64,000 nt of DNA, taken from NCBI GenBank assembly GCA_050301235.1, contig JBNKZD010000212.1:1-64000 (forward strand), read 5' to 3'. Shown piece after piece: positions 8,341 to 17,518 of the stretch. Below the pieces are notes generated by a model that was given only the letters and a program-made list of their open reading frames with translations, did not search any database and was not told the origin of the DNA. This stretch comes from JAFGIN01 sp050301235 (lineage in GTDB: Bacteria; Fibrobacterota; Chitinivibrionia; Chitinivibrionales; Chitinispirillaceae). A program made the position numbers and the translations under genes. The stretch's first letter is position 1. Each line of letters begins with the position of its first letter.

Positions 8341-8572
8341 CTTCATCGATCAGCATAATCGGAATATCTTCACGGATTACGTAGAAAAACTGTTTATCTT
8401 CCCTTAGAAGAGCGGCATCGATCTTCTCTTTCACCTCTTCACCTGCCCGGTTTTTCACTTTTCCCTGTGCAATTGCATCATTGATCTTCTCAACGGTTTT
8501 TTGTTCAAGCAGAGTGAGATCCTGTTTTGTTTCGGGACAACAGAGTATATCGAGCAATTCTTTATCAACCAT
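8312..8572 (-). CDS. Trm112-like (UPF0434/YcaR) small protein
   Basis: An 86-residue protein beginning MVDKELLDILCCPETKQDL, the signature of the Trm112/YcaR family, whose members act as small zinc-knuckle partners of methyltransferases. Only the N-terminal CC pair is present, so the second zinc-binding cysteine pair of some homologues is missing. A central charged insertion (about residues 28-60) is longer than in the ~60-residue proteobacterial YcaR. A clear AAGGAG lies upstream of the ATG. The gene converges on, and overlaps, the CBM9-like gene by 29 bp. Confidence 0.8.
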   Translation of the reverse strand: MVDKELLDILCCPETKQDLTLLEQKTVEKINDAIAQGKVKNRAGEEVKEKIDAALLREDKQFFYVIREDIPIMLIDEAIVFDASYA

Positions 8573-8791
8573 AGTGGAGAACTCCTTTATTTAATATATT
8601 GTTCACATTCACTTATTATATCCTACAGAATCTAATTTTATTCCAGAACCAGACACAAGGAAAAACCAGTTATTGTGATGAATCATGAGTTTTTTCAAGA
8701 AAAGAACGTGACTGTTTGAACCAAATAGTATCTTTAACTTTTTTCTAACGAGTAACATTTTACCATATTTAACCGGATATGCAATCAGGAA

Positions 8792-9496
8792 ATGATGAAA
8801 GTCGCTTACCTTACTGTCGACGACGGCCCTTCAGAAAATACTGAGGAATATCTAACGTACCTACGTGCCAACGCCATTCCGGTAATTATGTTTTTTGTTG
8901 GTGAATATATTAAACGTTTTCCTGATACTGCAGTTTCATCAATCAAAAATGGAGCTGTTATTGGTAATCATACCATGAGCCATCCCCGCCTTTCGACATG
9001 CTCATTAAAAGCAGCTATCAATGAAATCGAGCAGATGGAATCTCTGATTGATGATATCTACAATAAGGCACAGTGCCCGCGCCCCTGTAAACTGTTCAGA
9101 TTCCCTTATGGGGATAAGGGTGGACGGAACAGTGAGAAAATTCAGTCCTATCTTAAAGAATGCGGGTTTAAAAAAATAGACCCGATCGGTATAACTTATC
9201 CTTGGTATTATGAAATGATGCTCGACAGGGGTAATGATGTACTCTGGACATTTGATTTTGAGGATTATAAACTATCAAGAAAAACACAGGAGATTACCGA
9301 AGCAGAAATCCTCAATCATATCCGGAATAAAGAACCTCTTCACGGCGGAAGTCTTCATAACACCCAATCTCATGATATTTTACTGATGCATGATCTGCCT
9401 AAATCAAATAAGCGTATAGATGGCTATTTTACAAAGATTCTGGATAATGTCAGGCAGCTTAATGTGACTTTTGAAATGCCTAAATTTATTTGTTAA
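8792..9496 (+). CDS. Polysaccharide deacetylase (NodB homology domain), no signal peptide
   Basis: A 234-residue CE4/NodB-type deacetylase. TVDDGPS (residues 8-14) gives the catalytic and metal-binding aspartates, GNHTMSHP supplies the two metal histidines, and RFPYGDKGG is motif 3. A late H-D pair (SHDILLMHD) completes the active site. CE4 enzymes remove N- or O-acetyl groups from chitin oligomers, peptidoglycan or xylan. There is no signal peptide, so it either acts inside the cell or is exported by another route. Two adjacent ATG codons (8792 and 8795) are possible starts, with AGGA just upstream. It appears monocistronic. Confidence 0.83.
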   Translation: MMKVAYLTVDDGPSENTEEYLTYLRANAIPVIMFFVGEYIKRFPDTAVSSIKNGAVIGNHTMSHPRLSTCSLKAAINEIEQMESLIDDIYNKAQCPRPCKLFRFPYGDKGGRNSEKIQSYLKECGFKKIDPIGITYPWYYEMMLDRGNDVLWTFDFEDYKLSRKTQEITEAEILNHIRNKEPLHGGSLHNTQSHDILLMHDLPKSNKRIDGYFTKILDNVRQLNVTFEMPKFIC

Positions 9497-9628
9497 GAAT
9501 TTTAATGTTTTTTGGGTGTTCCCCTATCGGGTCGGGATGCTATCAAGTGGCGGTAATGACTGTGATGCAACAACCGCACAGGGAAGATATATCAGATCTC
9601 TATCTGATTCAAAATGAAAATTCCAAGC

Positions 9629-11350
9629 CTATTCTGCAATAGCTGTTACTCGCAACCCATCATTCAATTGCAGTACTGCATTCTGGAGTGATGGCGAATT
9701 AACTATTACTTTACGGTGTTCATCTTTTGTCAACACCCTGGCTATTTGACGATATATTTGCAGTTGAGTATCCATCTGGTCGTAGGGAGTCAGAATAAAA
9801 AAAATCAGTTTTGCCGGAAGTCCATCGGGTGAATTCCAGTCAATACCAATCTGAGAACGTCCGAAAATCACAACAGCATCTTTTACATCGGGGACTCGAG
9901 CGTGAGGGATTGCAACTCCATTTTCAATTCCTGTACTCATGCTGTCCTCACGGTTGCGGGCATATTCATAAATCTTTACATGATCAAATCCGGTGATTTG
10001 TGCTGCCCGCTTACAGAGGATCTTTAAAACATTATATTTTGGTTCAGGTGGAATGTCAAGTGATGCCTCCAGTGAAATCTGAACAGTACGTTCAGGTACC
10101 ACCCGCATTAAAATAAATGAAAGGATCGGCCCAAGTGCCATTGTTGAAATTATTGCAGATACAAAAATCGCAACAAAAACAGTTTCATTAATAAGCTGCA
10201 GTTCCAGAGCTAATGTTGCTATTACTATATGCATCTCTCCGCCAGGAGTATGAAGTGCTGAAATCGGTAAACGTTGCGCTTTGGGAGTCCGGGCAATGAG
10301 CACACCAATGTAAGCGCCCAGAAATCGTACTACAATACCAAGAATTGTAAGTAATGCAACCAGGAAAAGATCGAAACTTTTAAACAAATCGACTTTCAAT
10401 CCTATATCTGCAAAAAAAATGGGTATAAATACCGAATTGACTAAATGATCAATAGTGTATCTGGTTTTCTCCGGTAAATCATGTGACTCACCCGCAACCA
10501 GCCCTGCGATAAAGAAACCGAAAAGTGCATTGATCCCGATTGTCTCAGTAAGAGCACCAAAGAGCAGTCCGGCGGAGAAGACAACCGAAAGGGCGGGCCC
10601 TGATGCTTCACTTGACTTACGTTGCACCATGGATAACAGAGCTCCAATCACCTTTTTTCCAGCTGTTGCAGCCAGAATCAAAAAAAGTGCTGTTGAAATT
10701 ATCAGCGAAAGTACAAAAAACAGATCCGGAGTTCCATGAGTAAATACTCCAAGTATTATCGCAAAAACTATCCACCCGACAACATCGTTAATTGACAGTG
10801 CAGAAATAGTAAGAAACCCCAGATCAGTACGCAGAAGTTTTAATTCCTGCATTACTACTATTGAAACCGGCATTGCCGATATGGTCATTATTGTACTTAT
10901 GAAAAGGATGAAGAGAAAACGCTGCTGTGGGTTGATCATATAGCGGGAGGGTAGAAATATCAGGACCGCCATCGAAATGACAATTGGAATTATGATATCT
11001 GATAAGGCGATCCAGGTTGCCCGTCCCTTGTGCTTCCAGACACTTGACATATTCACTTCAAGTCCCGTGATCAGTAACAGGAAGAATATTCCGATCCAGG
11101 CTACAGTATCAAGCATTATTATCTGATACGGATCAACCGGGAAAAGTACGGAATGCAAATCAGGCAGGATTCTGCCAAGAATGCTCGGCCCAAGAATAAA
11201 TCCTGTAAGCACATCAGCGGTTACGGTAGGCTGTCGAAATCGTTTAAAAAGTAAGCCTAATGAGCGTGACAAGCTCAGTAAAATGAAAAATTGAACCAGA
11301 AACAGAAGTATGTGACGTTCATTGAGGATCTCATGAGTCAGATCTTCCAT
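9629..11350 (-). CDS. Cation/proton antiporter (CPA2-type) with C-terminal PTS EIIA domain
   Basis: A 573-residue fusion. Residues ~15-400 hold about 12 transmembrane helices of the Na+/H+ exchanger (KefB/NapA-like) fold, including GFILGPSILG and a TISALSINDVVGW segment with the ND pair typical of helix 5. Residues ~415-573 are a fructose/mannitol-type PTS EIIA domain whose phosphorylatable histidine lies in GVAIPHAR near residue 481. Such fusions link ion exchange to cytoplasmic phosphotransfer or nutrient state. No PTS sugar permease is encoded nearby, so the EIIA part is probably regulatory. The gene is monocistronic on the minus strand. Confidence 0.85.
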   Translation of the reverse strand: MEDLTHEILNERHILLFLVQFFILLSLSRSLGLLFKRFRQPTVTADVLTGFILGPSILGRILPDLHSVLFPVDPYQIIMLDTVAWIGIFFLLLITGLEVNMSSVWKHKGRATWIALSDIIIPIVISMAVLIFLPSRYMINPQQRFLFILFISTIMTISAMPVSIVVMQELKLLRTDLGFLTISALSINDVVGWIVFAIILGVFTHGTPDLFFVLSLIISTALFLILAATAGKKVIGALLSMVQRKSSEASGPALSVVFSAGLLFGALTETIGINALFGFFIAGLVAGESHDLPEKTRYTIDHLVNSVFIPIFFADIGLKVDLFKSFDLFLVALLTILGIVVRFLGAYIGVLIARTPKAQRLPISALHTPGGEMHIVIATLALELQLINETVFVAIFVSAIISTMALGPILSFILMRVVPERTVQISLEASLDIPPEPKYNVLKILCKRAAQITGFDHVKIYEYARNREDSMSTGIENGVAIPHARVPDVKDAVVIFGRSQIGIDWNSPDGLPAKLIFFILTPYDQMDTQLQIYRQIARVLTKDEHRKVIVNSPSLQNAVLQLNDGLRVTAIAE

Positions 11351-11470
11351 AAAAACAGTTCTATTTTTTTTTAGTATAACCTTTTCTGATCAATTACGGC
11401 AACTTTCATGCCTGCATTTCTATTTCTCCTGATGCCGGGTAGGTAATTATAGCAAAGCAGAATTAACGAA

Positions 11471-12688
11471 TCATCGTATAAACTTATGTATCTGATTGAT
11501 TTGATCACCCTTAATCATAACCACATATGCTCCCTGAGGAAGGGATTCACTCCACCTTAAATAGTGCTCTCCAGGAGTAAGCATTTGGGATCCATTTTTC
11601 TGCAGCATTCTTCCATTGGAATTAAAAATGGTCAAAGTGACGTTATCCGGTGTGGCCACATACATCCTGATCGCATTCTGTCCAATAAGTACACTTTGCC
11701 CGGATACAGATCTGGTATATTTACTTTTTTCAGGGACACCTGTAGCAGCTTCAATACTGTCCACATAGGTTCTCAACCATTTCAGTGCCGCATATTCGCG
11801 GGTACCAGACATGATGACACCGCCTTTCCAATTGTTAGTATATCCCCAAAGTGTAACCCCTTTCACCGCTTTATGTTCCCAGAATACCGGAAAAAATGTT
11901 TTGTATCTATTAAGTTGCGTTGTCTCATTACCGGTAAGATCGAACTCTGAAGAGTATATTGGTAAACCGGATGTAGCAAGCGTGTCAAGTACCCTTTTAA
12001 CATTGGCAGCAGTGGTCGATTCAAGATTGAAACAGTGGGATTGTACCCCTATCCCATCGATAAGGTTTTTCGATTGAAGGATTTTAATAATTGCAAGGTA
12101 TCTTTTGGCTGCATTCATATCATTGACAATACCGTAATCATTGATCAGAAGCTTTGATTTTGGACAGTATTTGCGTGCATATTCAAACACAGTAACAACC
12201 CAATCCCAACCGGTTGTTCCATTTCCACCAAGCCCCGACCGATATCCCGCAGGTGCATGTAACGGTTCATTTACCACATCGATAAATTCCGTCTCCGGAT
12301 ATAACTGTCCGTAGGTTTTGATATAATTCTCTACAGCAGCTTGCGCATTTCTATCATTAACCCAACCTGGCTGCTGCTGTCCCCACACGAAGCAGTGATG
12401 TTTAAATGGCCAGCCCTTACTTTTACAGTACTTGTATGCGGCATCTGTTTGTGACCAGTTGAAACTGTTCTGATTGTTTGGTTGTACCGAACCCCATTTT
12501 CCACCATTTTCAAGAGTAATCTGGTTCCAGTAATCCCCAAAATTTGATTGTGGCGTTCCATTAGTGATATTACCAAGAAATTTGCTTGAGTGGTCAGCAA
12601 TCGGTGCCGCAAGCAATAACGACACATAAAATACCACGCAAATACCAGTGCAAAAGATTACTCTTTGAAGCTTACGGTAGATAAACAT
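11471..12688 (-). CDS. Secreted GH10 endo-1,4-beta-xylanase with C-terminal sorting-like module
   Basis: A 405-residue protein with a signal peptide ending near LLAAP. The GH10 barrel covers about residues 35-320: KWGSVQPNN near the start, HCFVWGQQQP, the acid/base Glu in DVVNEP (near residue 140), the nucleophile Glu in YSSEFDL (near residue 247) and GVTLWGYTNNW. Residues ~330-405 form a small beta module (LTIFNSNGRMLQ, SLPQGAYVVMIKG) of the type found at the end of surface-sorted enzymes in Fibrobacterota and Bacteroidota. It hydrolyses xylan outside the cell. AAGGAG lies 5 bp before the ATG. The CE6 esterase at 28788-29945 carries a similar tail. Confidence 0.93.
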   Translation of the reverse strand: MFIYRKLQRVIFCTGICVVFYVSLLLAAPIADHSSKFLGNITNGTPQSNFGDYWNQITLENGGKWGSVQPNNQNSFNWSQTDAAYKYCKSKGWPFKHHCFVWGQQQPGWVNDRNAQAAVENYIKTYGQLYPETEFIDVVNEPLHAPAGYRSGLGGNGTTGWDWVVTVFEYARKYCPKSKLLINDYGIVNDMNAAKRYLAIIKILQSKNLIDGIGVQSHCFNLESTTAANVKRVLDTLATSGLPIYSSEFDLTGNETTQLNRYKTFFPVFWEHKAVKGVTLWGYTNNWKGGVIMSGTREYAALKWLRTYVDSIEAATGVPEKSKYTRSVSGQSVLIGQNAIRMYVATPDNVTLTIFNSNGRMLQKNGSQMLTPGEHYLRWSESLPQGAYVVMIKGDQINQIHKFIR

Positions 12689-12844
12689 ACATTCTCCTTG
12701 ATTTGAGACGAGATATGATGCATAAGCTTGATTAATCGTTTAAACAATAAAATCAGGTATAGTATCCTGCAATATTATCAGTTTAATCAATTCAGATAAA
12801 AGTTCAATATAATTATAACAGAGATTATTGTAATGAGCGCGGCC

Positions 12845-12890
12845 CATTCCTTGAAAATAGCTGAAGAGAGCTATTTTTTTTCAAGGAATG
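12845..12890. terminator. Long A/T-rich hairpin between sulfur island and xylanase gene
   Basis: CATTCCTTGAAAATAGCT (12845-12862) pairs with AGCTATTTTTTTTCAAGGAATG (12869-12890), with the T-run bulged inside the stem. It lies downstream of the minus-strand CoA-disulfide-reductase fusion gene and upstream of the xylanase gene. It is a plausible transcription barrier, although no T-tract follows the stem. Confidence 0.5.
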
Positions 12891-12976
12891 TAAGAAAGCT
12901 CATTATGATAAGATCAAGTATGAGGGTGCCAGGTAATTTTTTCGCAGCCCCCTGAAAGACCTGAATTTGTGCGAAC

Positions 12977-15421
12977 TTAAATAAACAGATTATACGAAGA
13001 TTCATCGGCGTTCTGAAGATACGCTGCGACACCTCCGATTTCAACACCGTCAATCAGTTCCTCTTTTTTAATTCCCATCACATCCATTGACATTGAACAT
13101 GCAACAAACCGGATATTGTTTTTTTGTGCTTCCGCCATTAAATCTTCAAGGGATAATATGTTCTTGTTTTTCATTACCATCTGCATCATTTTGGTTCCCA
13201 TTCCACCCATGTGCATTTTGGACAACGACACTTTCTGAGCACCACGAGGCATCATCATGCCAAACATTGCTTCAACCATGTTTTTCTTTACAGGAACAGA
13301 AGCATTCTTTCTGAGAATATTGAGACCCCAGAATGTAAAGAACAGAGTGACATGTGAGCCCATCGATGCAGCTCCGTTTGCAATGATGAAAGCTGCAAGC
13401 ATTTTATCCAGATCATTGGAAAAGATAACCATAGTCTTCTTATCTGCAGCGGGAGCAGCAACTTTACATACATCAACAGCTTTTCCCTTTTTTATTACAG
13501 CTTCAAAAACACCATCTTTATTCCCAAGAGTGACAAGCGAATTCCCGGTTCTTGTACACCAGGAGGGAATATCTGATGTGAATCCCTGATCAGTAGCTGT
13601 AATTTTTATATGCTGCCCATCCTTCGCAGCATCCATCGCAGTCTTTAATTTGAGAATCGGTCCGGGACACTGTAAACCGCAGGCATCTACAATCACAATA
13701 TCCTGATCAGCAAGCGTTTGTCCACTCGGACTGGAACATACTGGTTGTGAAACCGGTTGCAGGTAGTCAGCCTCAACAGCTGTTTTCTTAACAGTGGTAT
13801 ATGTTTTATATCCACCACTGAGATTTTTTGCCTTAAAACCATTCTGCAGTAGCATCCTTGTAGCAACATGTCCGCGAAGGCCTACCTGGCAGAATACAAG
13901 AACCTCTTTATTTTTATCAAGTTCCCACATGCGTGTTCTCAGATCATCAACCGGAATGTTGATCGCATTTTCGATCGACCCCATTTCAAACTCTGATATA
14001 GTCCGAACATCAACCAATTGTGCACTGTTTTTTTCCAGGTCGAATTCATCTGCGTACCATACCGGCATAATTCCACGTTTAATATTCTGTGCAGCCAGTC
14101 CGGCAATATTAACTGCATCGCGGGCACTCCCGTAAGGAGGCGCATACGATAATTCAAGTTCAGTGAGATCATCAACAGTTAACCCATGACGGATTGCTGT
14201 TGCAAATACATCGATGCGCTTGTCGATACCGAGTTTTCCTATCACCTGTGCTCCAAGCAGCTTTCCAGTATCAGGAGCGAATAGAATCTTAAGTGACATA
14301 GGAAATGAACCCGGATAATATCCAGCGTGACTTGCAGAATGAGTATATGACTTCAGGTAAGCGATTCCAAACCTCTTTGCATTTTTTTCACTCAGACCTG
14401 TAACAGCTGCTGTCAGATCGAAGATTTTGCAAATAGCCGTTCCCTGTGTGTTTTTATACACAGAATCATATCCGGCTATGACATCAGCGACAATACGTGC
14501 CTGTCGGTTTGCAGGTCCAGCCAGCGGCAGATGTACTTTCTGCCCAGATACAAAATCAGTTACTTCAATAGCATCACCTACTGCAAAAACATTTTCTGCA
14601 TCAGTTTTCATTTGATTATCTACAATAATAAGCCCGCGTTCGTTGACCGCGATACCTGAAGCTTTTACAAATTGAGTATCAGGCTTGACACCAATGGCCA
14701 GAATAACCATATCGACATTCAAGCTCTTTCCTCCCTTTAGAATTATATCGATTGTCCCATCGGTTTTTTCGTTGAACCCTTCTGCACCAACCCCCAGCAT
14801 TAACCGCACGCTGTTGAGTTCCAGATGCTGATGTAAAATCTGCGCCATCTCGTTGTCTGCTGGCATGAATACCTGATCTGCAAGTTCGACAAGTGTCACA
14901 TCGATATCTCGATGGCGGAGCGCTTCGGCCATTTCAAGCCCGATAAACCCGCCACCTATCACTGCTGCACGTTTGATCTTCTGAGCATCAACAACACTTT
15001 TGATACGGTCCATATCGGGAATGGTTCTCAGTGTATAAATTTTTTCACTGTCAATCCCCGGAACCGGTGGACGAATCGGAGCTGCTCCAGGTGATAACAC
15101 CAGATAATCATACGATTCTTCATAGGTCGATGAAGGAGTCCTGACTGTTACACTTTTTTTGTCTTTGTCGATAGCAATTACTTCAGAATGCGTCCTGACA
15201 TCCACATTGAACCGGTCATTAAACTTCTTTGGAGTTTGAATAATAAGGTTCTCACGATCTGTAATCGTCTTTTCAATATGGTATGGTAACCCGCAATTAG
15301 CAAAAGAGATATATTCTCCCTTTTCAAACATTACAAGCTGTGCAGTTTCATCGAGACGTCTCATTCTTGCTGCGAAGCTCGCTCCTCCAGCCACTCCTCC
15401 TACGATAAGTATTTTTTTCAT
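12977..15421 (-). CDS. CoA-disulfide reductase / rhodanese / TusA / DsrE multidomain sulfur-transfer protein
   Basis: An 814-residue fusion. Residues 1-440 are an FAD/NAD-dependent CoA-disulfide reductase (GGVAGGASFAARMRR for FAD, FANCGLPYH with the redox Cys at position 43). Residues ~455-545 are a rhodanese domain with active loop FCQVGLRGH. Residues ~575-645 are a TusA-like domain (ACGLQCPGPILKLK). Residues ~655-814 are a DsrE/DsrE2-type domain. Such proteins reduce CoA di- or persulfides and pass sulfane sulfur between cysteines in the cytoplasm. The ATG at 15421 is chosen because AAAGGA precedes it; an in-frame start 21 bp upstream would add seven residues. It lies 78 bp after trxA in the same direction and is probably driven by the sigma-54 promoter at 15856-15871. 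Confidence 0.9.
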   Translation of the reverse strand: MKKILIVGGVAGGASFAARMRRLDETAQLVMFEKGEYISFANCGLPYHIEKTITDRENLIIQTPKKFNDRFNVDVRTHSEVIAIDKDKKSVTVRTPSSTYEESYDYLVLSPGAAPIRPPVPGIDSEKIYTLRTIPDMDRIKSVVDAQKIKRAAVIGGGFIGLEMAEALRHRDIDVTLVELADQVFMPADNEMAQILHQHLELNSVRLMLGVGAEGFNEKTDGTIDIILKGGKSLNVDMVILAIGVKPDTQFVKASGIAVNERGLIIVDNQMKTDAENVFAVGDAIEVTDFVSGQKVHLPLAGPANRQARIVADVIAGYDSVYKNTQGTAICKIFDLTAAVTGLSEKNAKRFGIAYLKSYTHSASHAGYYPGSFPMSLKILFAPDTGKLLGAQVIGKLGIDKRIDVFATAIRHGLTVDDLTELELSYAPPYGSARDAVNIAGLAAQNIKRGIMPVWYADEFDLEKNSAQLVDVRTISEFEMGSIENAINIPVDDLRTRMWELDKNKEVLVFCQVGLRGHVATRMLLQNGFKAKNLSGGYKTYTTVKKTAVEADYLQPVSQPVCSSPSGQTLADQDIVIVDACGLQCPGPILKLKTAMDAAKDGQHIKITATDQGFTSDIPSWCTRTGNSLVTLGNKDGVFEAVIKKGKAVDVCKVAAPAADKKTMVIFSNDLDKMLAAFIIANGAASMGSHVTLFFTFWGLNILRKNASVPVKKNMVEAMFGMMMPRGAQKVSLSKMHMGGMGTKMMQMVMKNKNILSLEDLMAEAQKNNIRFVACSMSMDVMGIKKEELIDGVEIGGVAAYLQNADESSYNLFI

Positions 15422-15498
15422 ACCAGATCCTTTGTATTGCAATTATATCTGTAAATTTTTTTAATTACGAGTCACCTGTGTTCGAATAATGAACGCAA

Positions 15499-15810
15499 TC
15501 ATGCCCCAAGGGCGTTGAGGTATACCTGCTCAGGTTGCACACCGACGAATTCACGATCCACTTGTCCATTCCTGAAAATAATAACCGTAGGAATTCCTGT
15601 TATCCCATACTTGCTTGCTGTCACCGGATTTTCATCTACATTTAATTTGTATACATCAACTTTACCGCTCATCTTTTCGCTTATTTTGTCAATTATCGGA
15701 CCAACCATTCTGCAGGGACCACACCAGGGTGCCCAGAAATCTACCAGAACAGGATTTCCAGATTCGATCACATCTTTCTTAAACGTTGCATCAGATGTTG
15801 CATGAGCCAT
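15499..15810 (-). CDS. trxA: Thioredoxin
   Basis: A 103-residue classical thioredoxin with FWAPWCGPC (redox cysteines 30 and 33), the cis-proline motif GIPT and normal length. It reduces disulfides in the cytoplasm. As first gene of the operon with the CoA-disulfide-reductase fusion, it probably recycles persulfides or disulfides formed during sulfur transfer. GGAGG precedes the ATG at ideal spacing. The sigma-54 type promoter lies 46-61 bp upstream of its start. Confidence 0.95.
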   Translation of the reverse strand: MAHATSDATFKKDVIESGNPVLVDFWAPWCGPCRMVGPIIDKISEKMSGKVDVYKLNVDENPVTASKYGITGIPTVIIFRNGQVDREFVGVQPEQVYLNALGA

Positions 15811-15855
15811 ATTCAGCCTCCATTGAATGGTTAATAAATTTCTTCACCCCAATTA

Positions 15856-15871
15856 TGCAACTGATATGCCA
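15856..15871 (-). promoter_or_regulatory. Sigma-54 (-24/-12) promoter of trxA operon
   Basis: Read on the minus strand the sequence is TGGCATATCAGTTGCA. The GG and GC elements sit at exactly the spacing of the sigma-54 consensus (TGGCAC, five bases, TTGCA), with one mismatch. Initiation would fall near 15844, leaving a ~34-nt leader before trxA. A sigma-54 activator gene is divergently encoded, which makes the match far more credible. Confidence 0.72.
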
Positions 15872-16022
15872 TAATCTGTTTTATTAATTTCAGCCATGTT
15901 TTTTCCAGTTTTCATTACCAGCCAACGACAGATTAATCTCTTTAAATGCTTATGATTCAATGTATTAGCGAATTGAGTCCTATCTTATTATTGCAAAATT
16001 ACTTTTTAACGTCATTAAATAA

Positions 16023-16051
16023 TTGCAACAGTTCAACAGTAATAGTATATT
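16023..16051 (+). promoter_or_regulatory. Sigma-70 type promoter of the sigma-54 activator gene
   Basis: TTGCAA at 16023-16028 and TATATT at 16046-16051 are separated by 17 bp. The predicted start near 16058 puts the TGCAAC palindrome cluster (16063-16094) in the untranslated leader. Confidence 0.5.
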
Positions 16052-16062
16052 GCATTTTTAAC

Positions 16063-16094
16063 GATGCAACAGAATGCAACACAAGTGTTGCATC
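16063..16094. promoter_or_regulatory. TGCAACA palindrome cluster, putative activator binding site
   Basis: Three half-sites: GATGCAACA at 16063-16071, AATGCAACA at 16073-16081 and the inverted TGTTGCATC at 16086-16094. The inner perfect palindrome is TGCAACACAAGTGTTGCA (16075-16092). It lies ~200 bp upstream of the trxA sigma-54 promoter, a normal enhancer distance, and also just after the activator's own promoter. It could serve both as enhancer and as autoregulatory operator. Confidence 0.6.
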
Positions 16095-16126
16095 AAAGTA
16101 CAACAATTAGCCCGGAGTGTTCAGTC

Positions 16127-17518
16127 ATGAATTGTTTTATGAATCATCAGCTCTCTGCAGATTGCCTTGAATCTATCCTGCACACTCTTGCAGAAGGGCT
16201 CTTTATCATCGATACAAATGGCATTATTCAATATTGTAATTCAATGCTTCTGGAAATGACAGGGAAAAGTAGAGAAGAGATCATTGGGCAGACCTGCTGC
16301 AGTCTTATGCGGGACCGTTGCACACCTCCACCCACCTGTAACCTGTTTAAAAACGGTAAACTTACCAATGCGGAGTGTGAACTAACAAAAACATCCGGTG
16401 AATCAATCCCTGTATTAAAAAATGCAAAAGTATTGCTGGATAGCGATGGTGTGGTTACAGGAGCTGTCGAAACACTCACCGATATATCATCTCTTCGTCT
16501 TTCACAGAACAAAGTTCAGGAGTTGGAAAGCCACCTGAAAAATCGGGACCGGATGGGTTCCATTGTGGGGAAAAGCCATGCAATCAGAGAAATTTTTAAT
16601 TTGATTGAACTTGCTGCCGCATCAAATGCCACCGTACTCATAACCGGCGAAACCGGTACAGGGAAGGAGCTTGCAGCCGCAGCTATTCATCAGAACAGCC
16701 AGCGCAGGGATGGACCATTTGTTAAGCTCAACTGTTCTGCTCTCCCTGAAGCTCTTCTTGAGAGTGAGCTGTTCGGTCATGCCAAAGGTTCATTTACAGG
16801 AGCTATTCGTGATAAAATCGGAAAATTTGAACTGGCAGATAAGGGAACTCTTTTCCTGGATGAAATCGGAGAACTTTCTCCCCTTATTCAGGTTAAACTG
16901 TTACGTTTTCTTCAGGAACGTGAATTTGAACGGGTGGGCGATAATGTTGTCAGAAGATCAGATGTCAGGATAATTGCTGCAACTCACCGGGATCTCCGGA
17001 AAATGATCTATGATGGCATTTTCAGGGAAGACCTTTTCTATCGTTTGAAAGTATTTCCTATTCACATTCCTTCACTTCGCGAAAGGAAAGAAGATATTGG
17101 CCTGCTTATAGACCATTTTATCAGTAGATTTAATACTGAAACAGGAAAGAAAATCGAGGGTTTGACACATGACGCAGCCATAACCATGATGGATTACTGC
17201 TGGCCGGGAAATATCCGTGAACTCGAGAATGCGATCGAACACGCATTTGTTACCTGCCAGGATGCCCGTATCGATCTGTTTGATCTTCCGCTTGAGATCC
17301 GTAAAGTTGAACTGCGAAAGGGGATCTGCATAACCAGTGCTCCGGAAATTATGCCGCAACGTCAATACCCGTTCCCGCTGCGACGGGCACAGCTTACCGA
17401 TGATGAGTTTATCCGGGTGCTGAAAGAGTGCAATGGTAATCAGAGCGAAACAGCCCGCAGACTTGGAATTGACAGAACAACAGTCTGGCGAAAAATGAAA
17501 AAGGTTGGGATCGTATGA
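16127..17518 (+). CDS. Sigma-54-dependent transcriptional activator with N-terminal PAS domain
   Basis: About 463 residues. The PAS domain (residues ~10-115) contains LAEGLFIIDTNGIIQYCN and a cysteine-rich stretch (GQTCCSLMRDRC, then PPPTC) that could bind metal or sense redox or sulfur state. The AAA+ domain (~140-375) has Walker A GETGTGKE, the sigma-54 contact loop as GSFTGA rather than GAFTGA, Walker B LFLDEIGE and the arginine-finger region. A Fis-type helix-turn-helix ends the protein (NQSETARRLGIDRTTVWRKM). The ATG at 16127 is chosen because GGAG lies 9 bp upstream; an upstream in-frame ATG at 16064 has no ribosome site and lies in the palindrome cluster. It probably activates the divergent trxA operon. 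Its stop overlaps the next gene (ATGA). Confidence 0.88.
   Translation: MNCFMNHQLSADCLESILHTLAEGLFIIDTNGIIQYCNSMLLEMTGKSREEIIGQTCCSLMRDRCTPPPTCNLFKNGKLTNAECELTKTSGESIPVLKNAKVLLDSDGVVTGAVETLTDISSLRLSQNKVQELESHLKNRDRMGSIVGKSHAIREIFNLIELAAASNATVLITGETGTGKELAAAAIHQNSQRRDGPFVKLNCSALPEALLESELFGHAKGSFTGAIRDKIGKFELADKGTLFLDEIGELSPLIQVKLLRFLQEREFERVGDNVVRRSDVRIIAATHRDLRKMIYDGIFREDLFYRLKVFPIHIPSLRERKEDIGLLIDHFISRFNTETGKKIEGLTHDAAITMMDYCWPGNIRELENAIEHAFVTCQDARIDLFDLPLEIRKVELRKGICITSAPEIMPQRQYPFPLRRAQLTDDEFIRVLKECNGNQSETARRLGIDRTTVWRKMKKVGIV

Noticed and set aside
16064..16126. ATG at 16064 as start of the sigma-54 activator
   Set aside because: It has no ribosome site and lies in the palindrome cluster, while ATG 16127 has GGAG at 9 bp and keeps the whole PAS domain.
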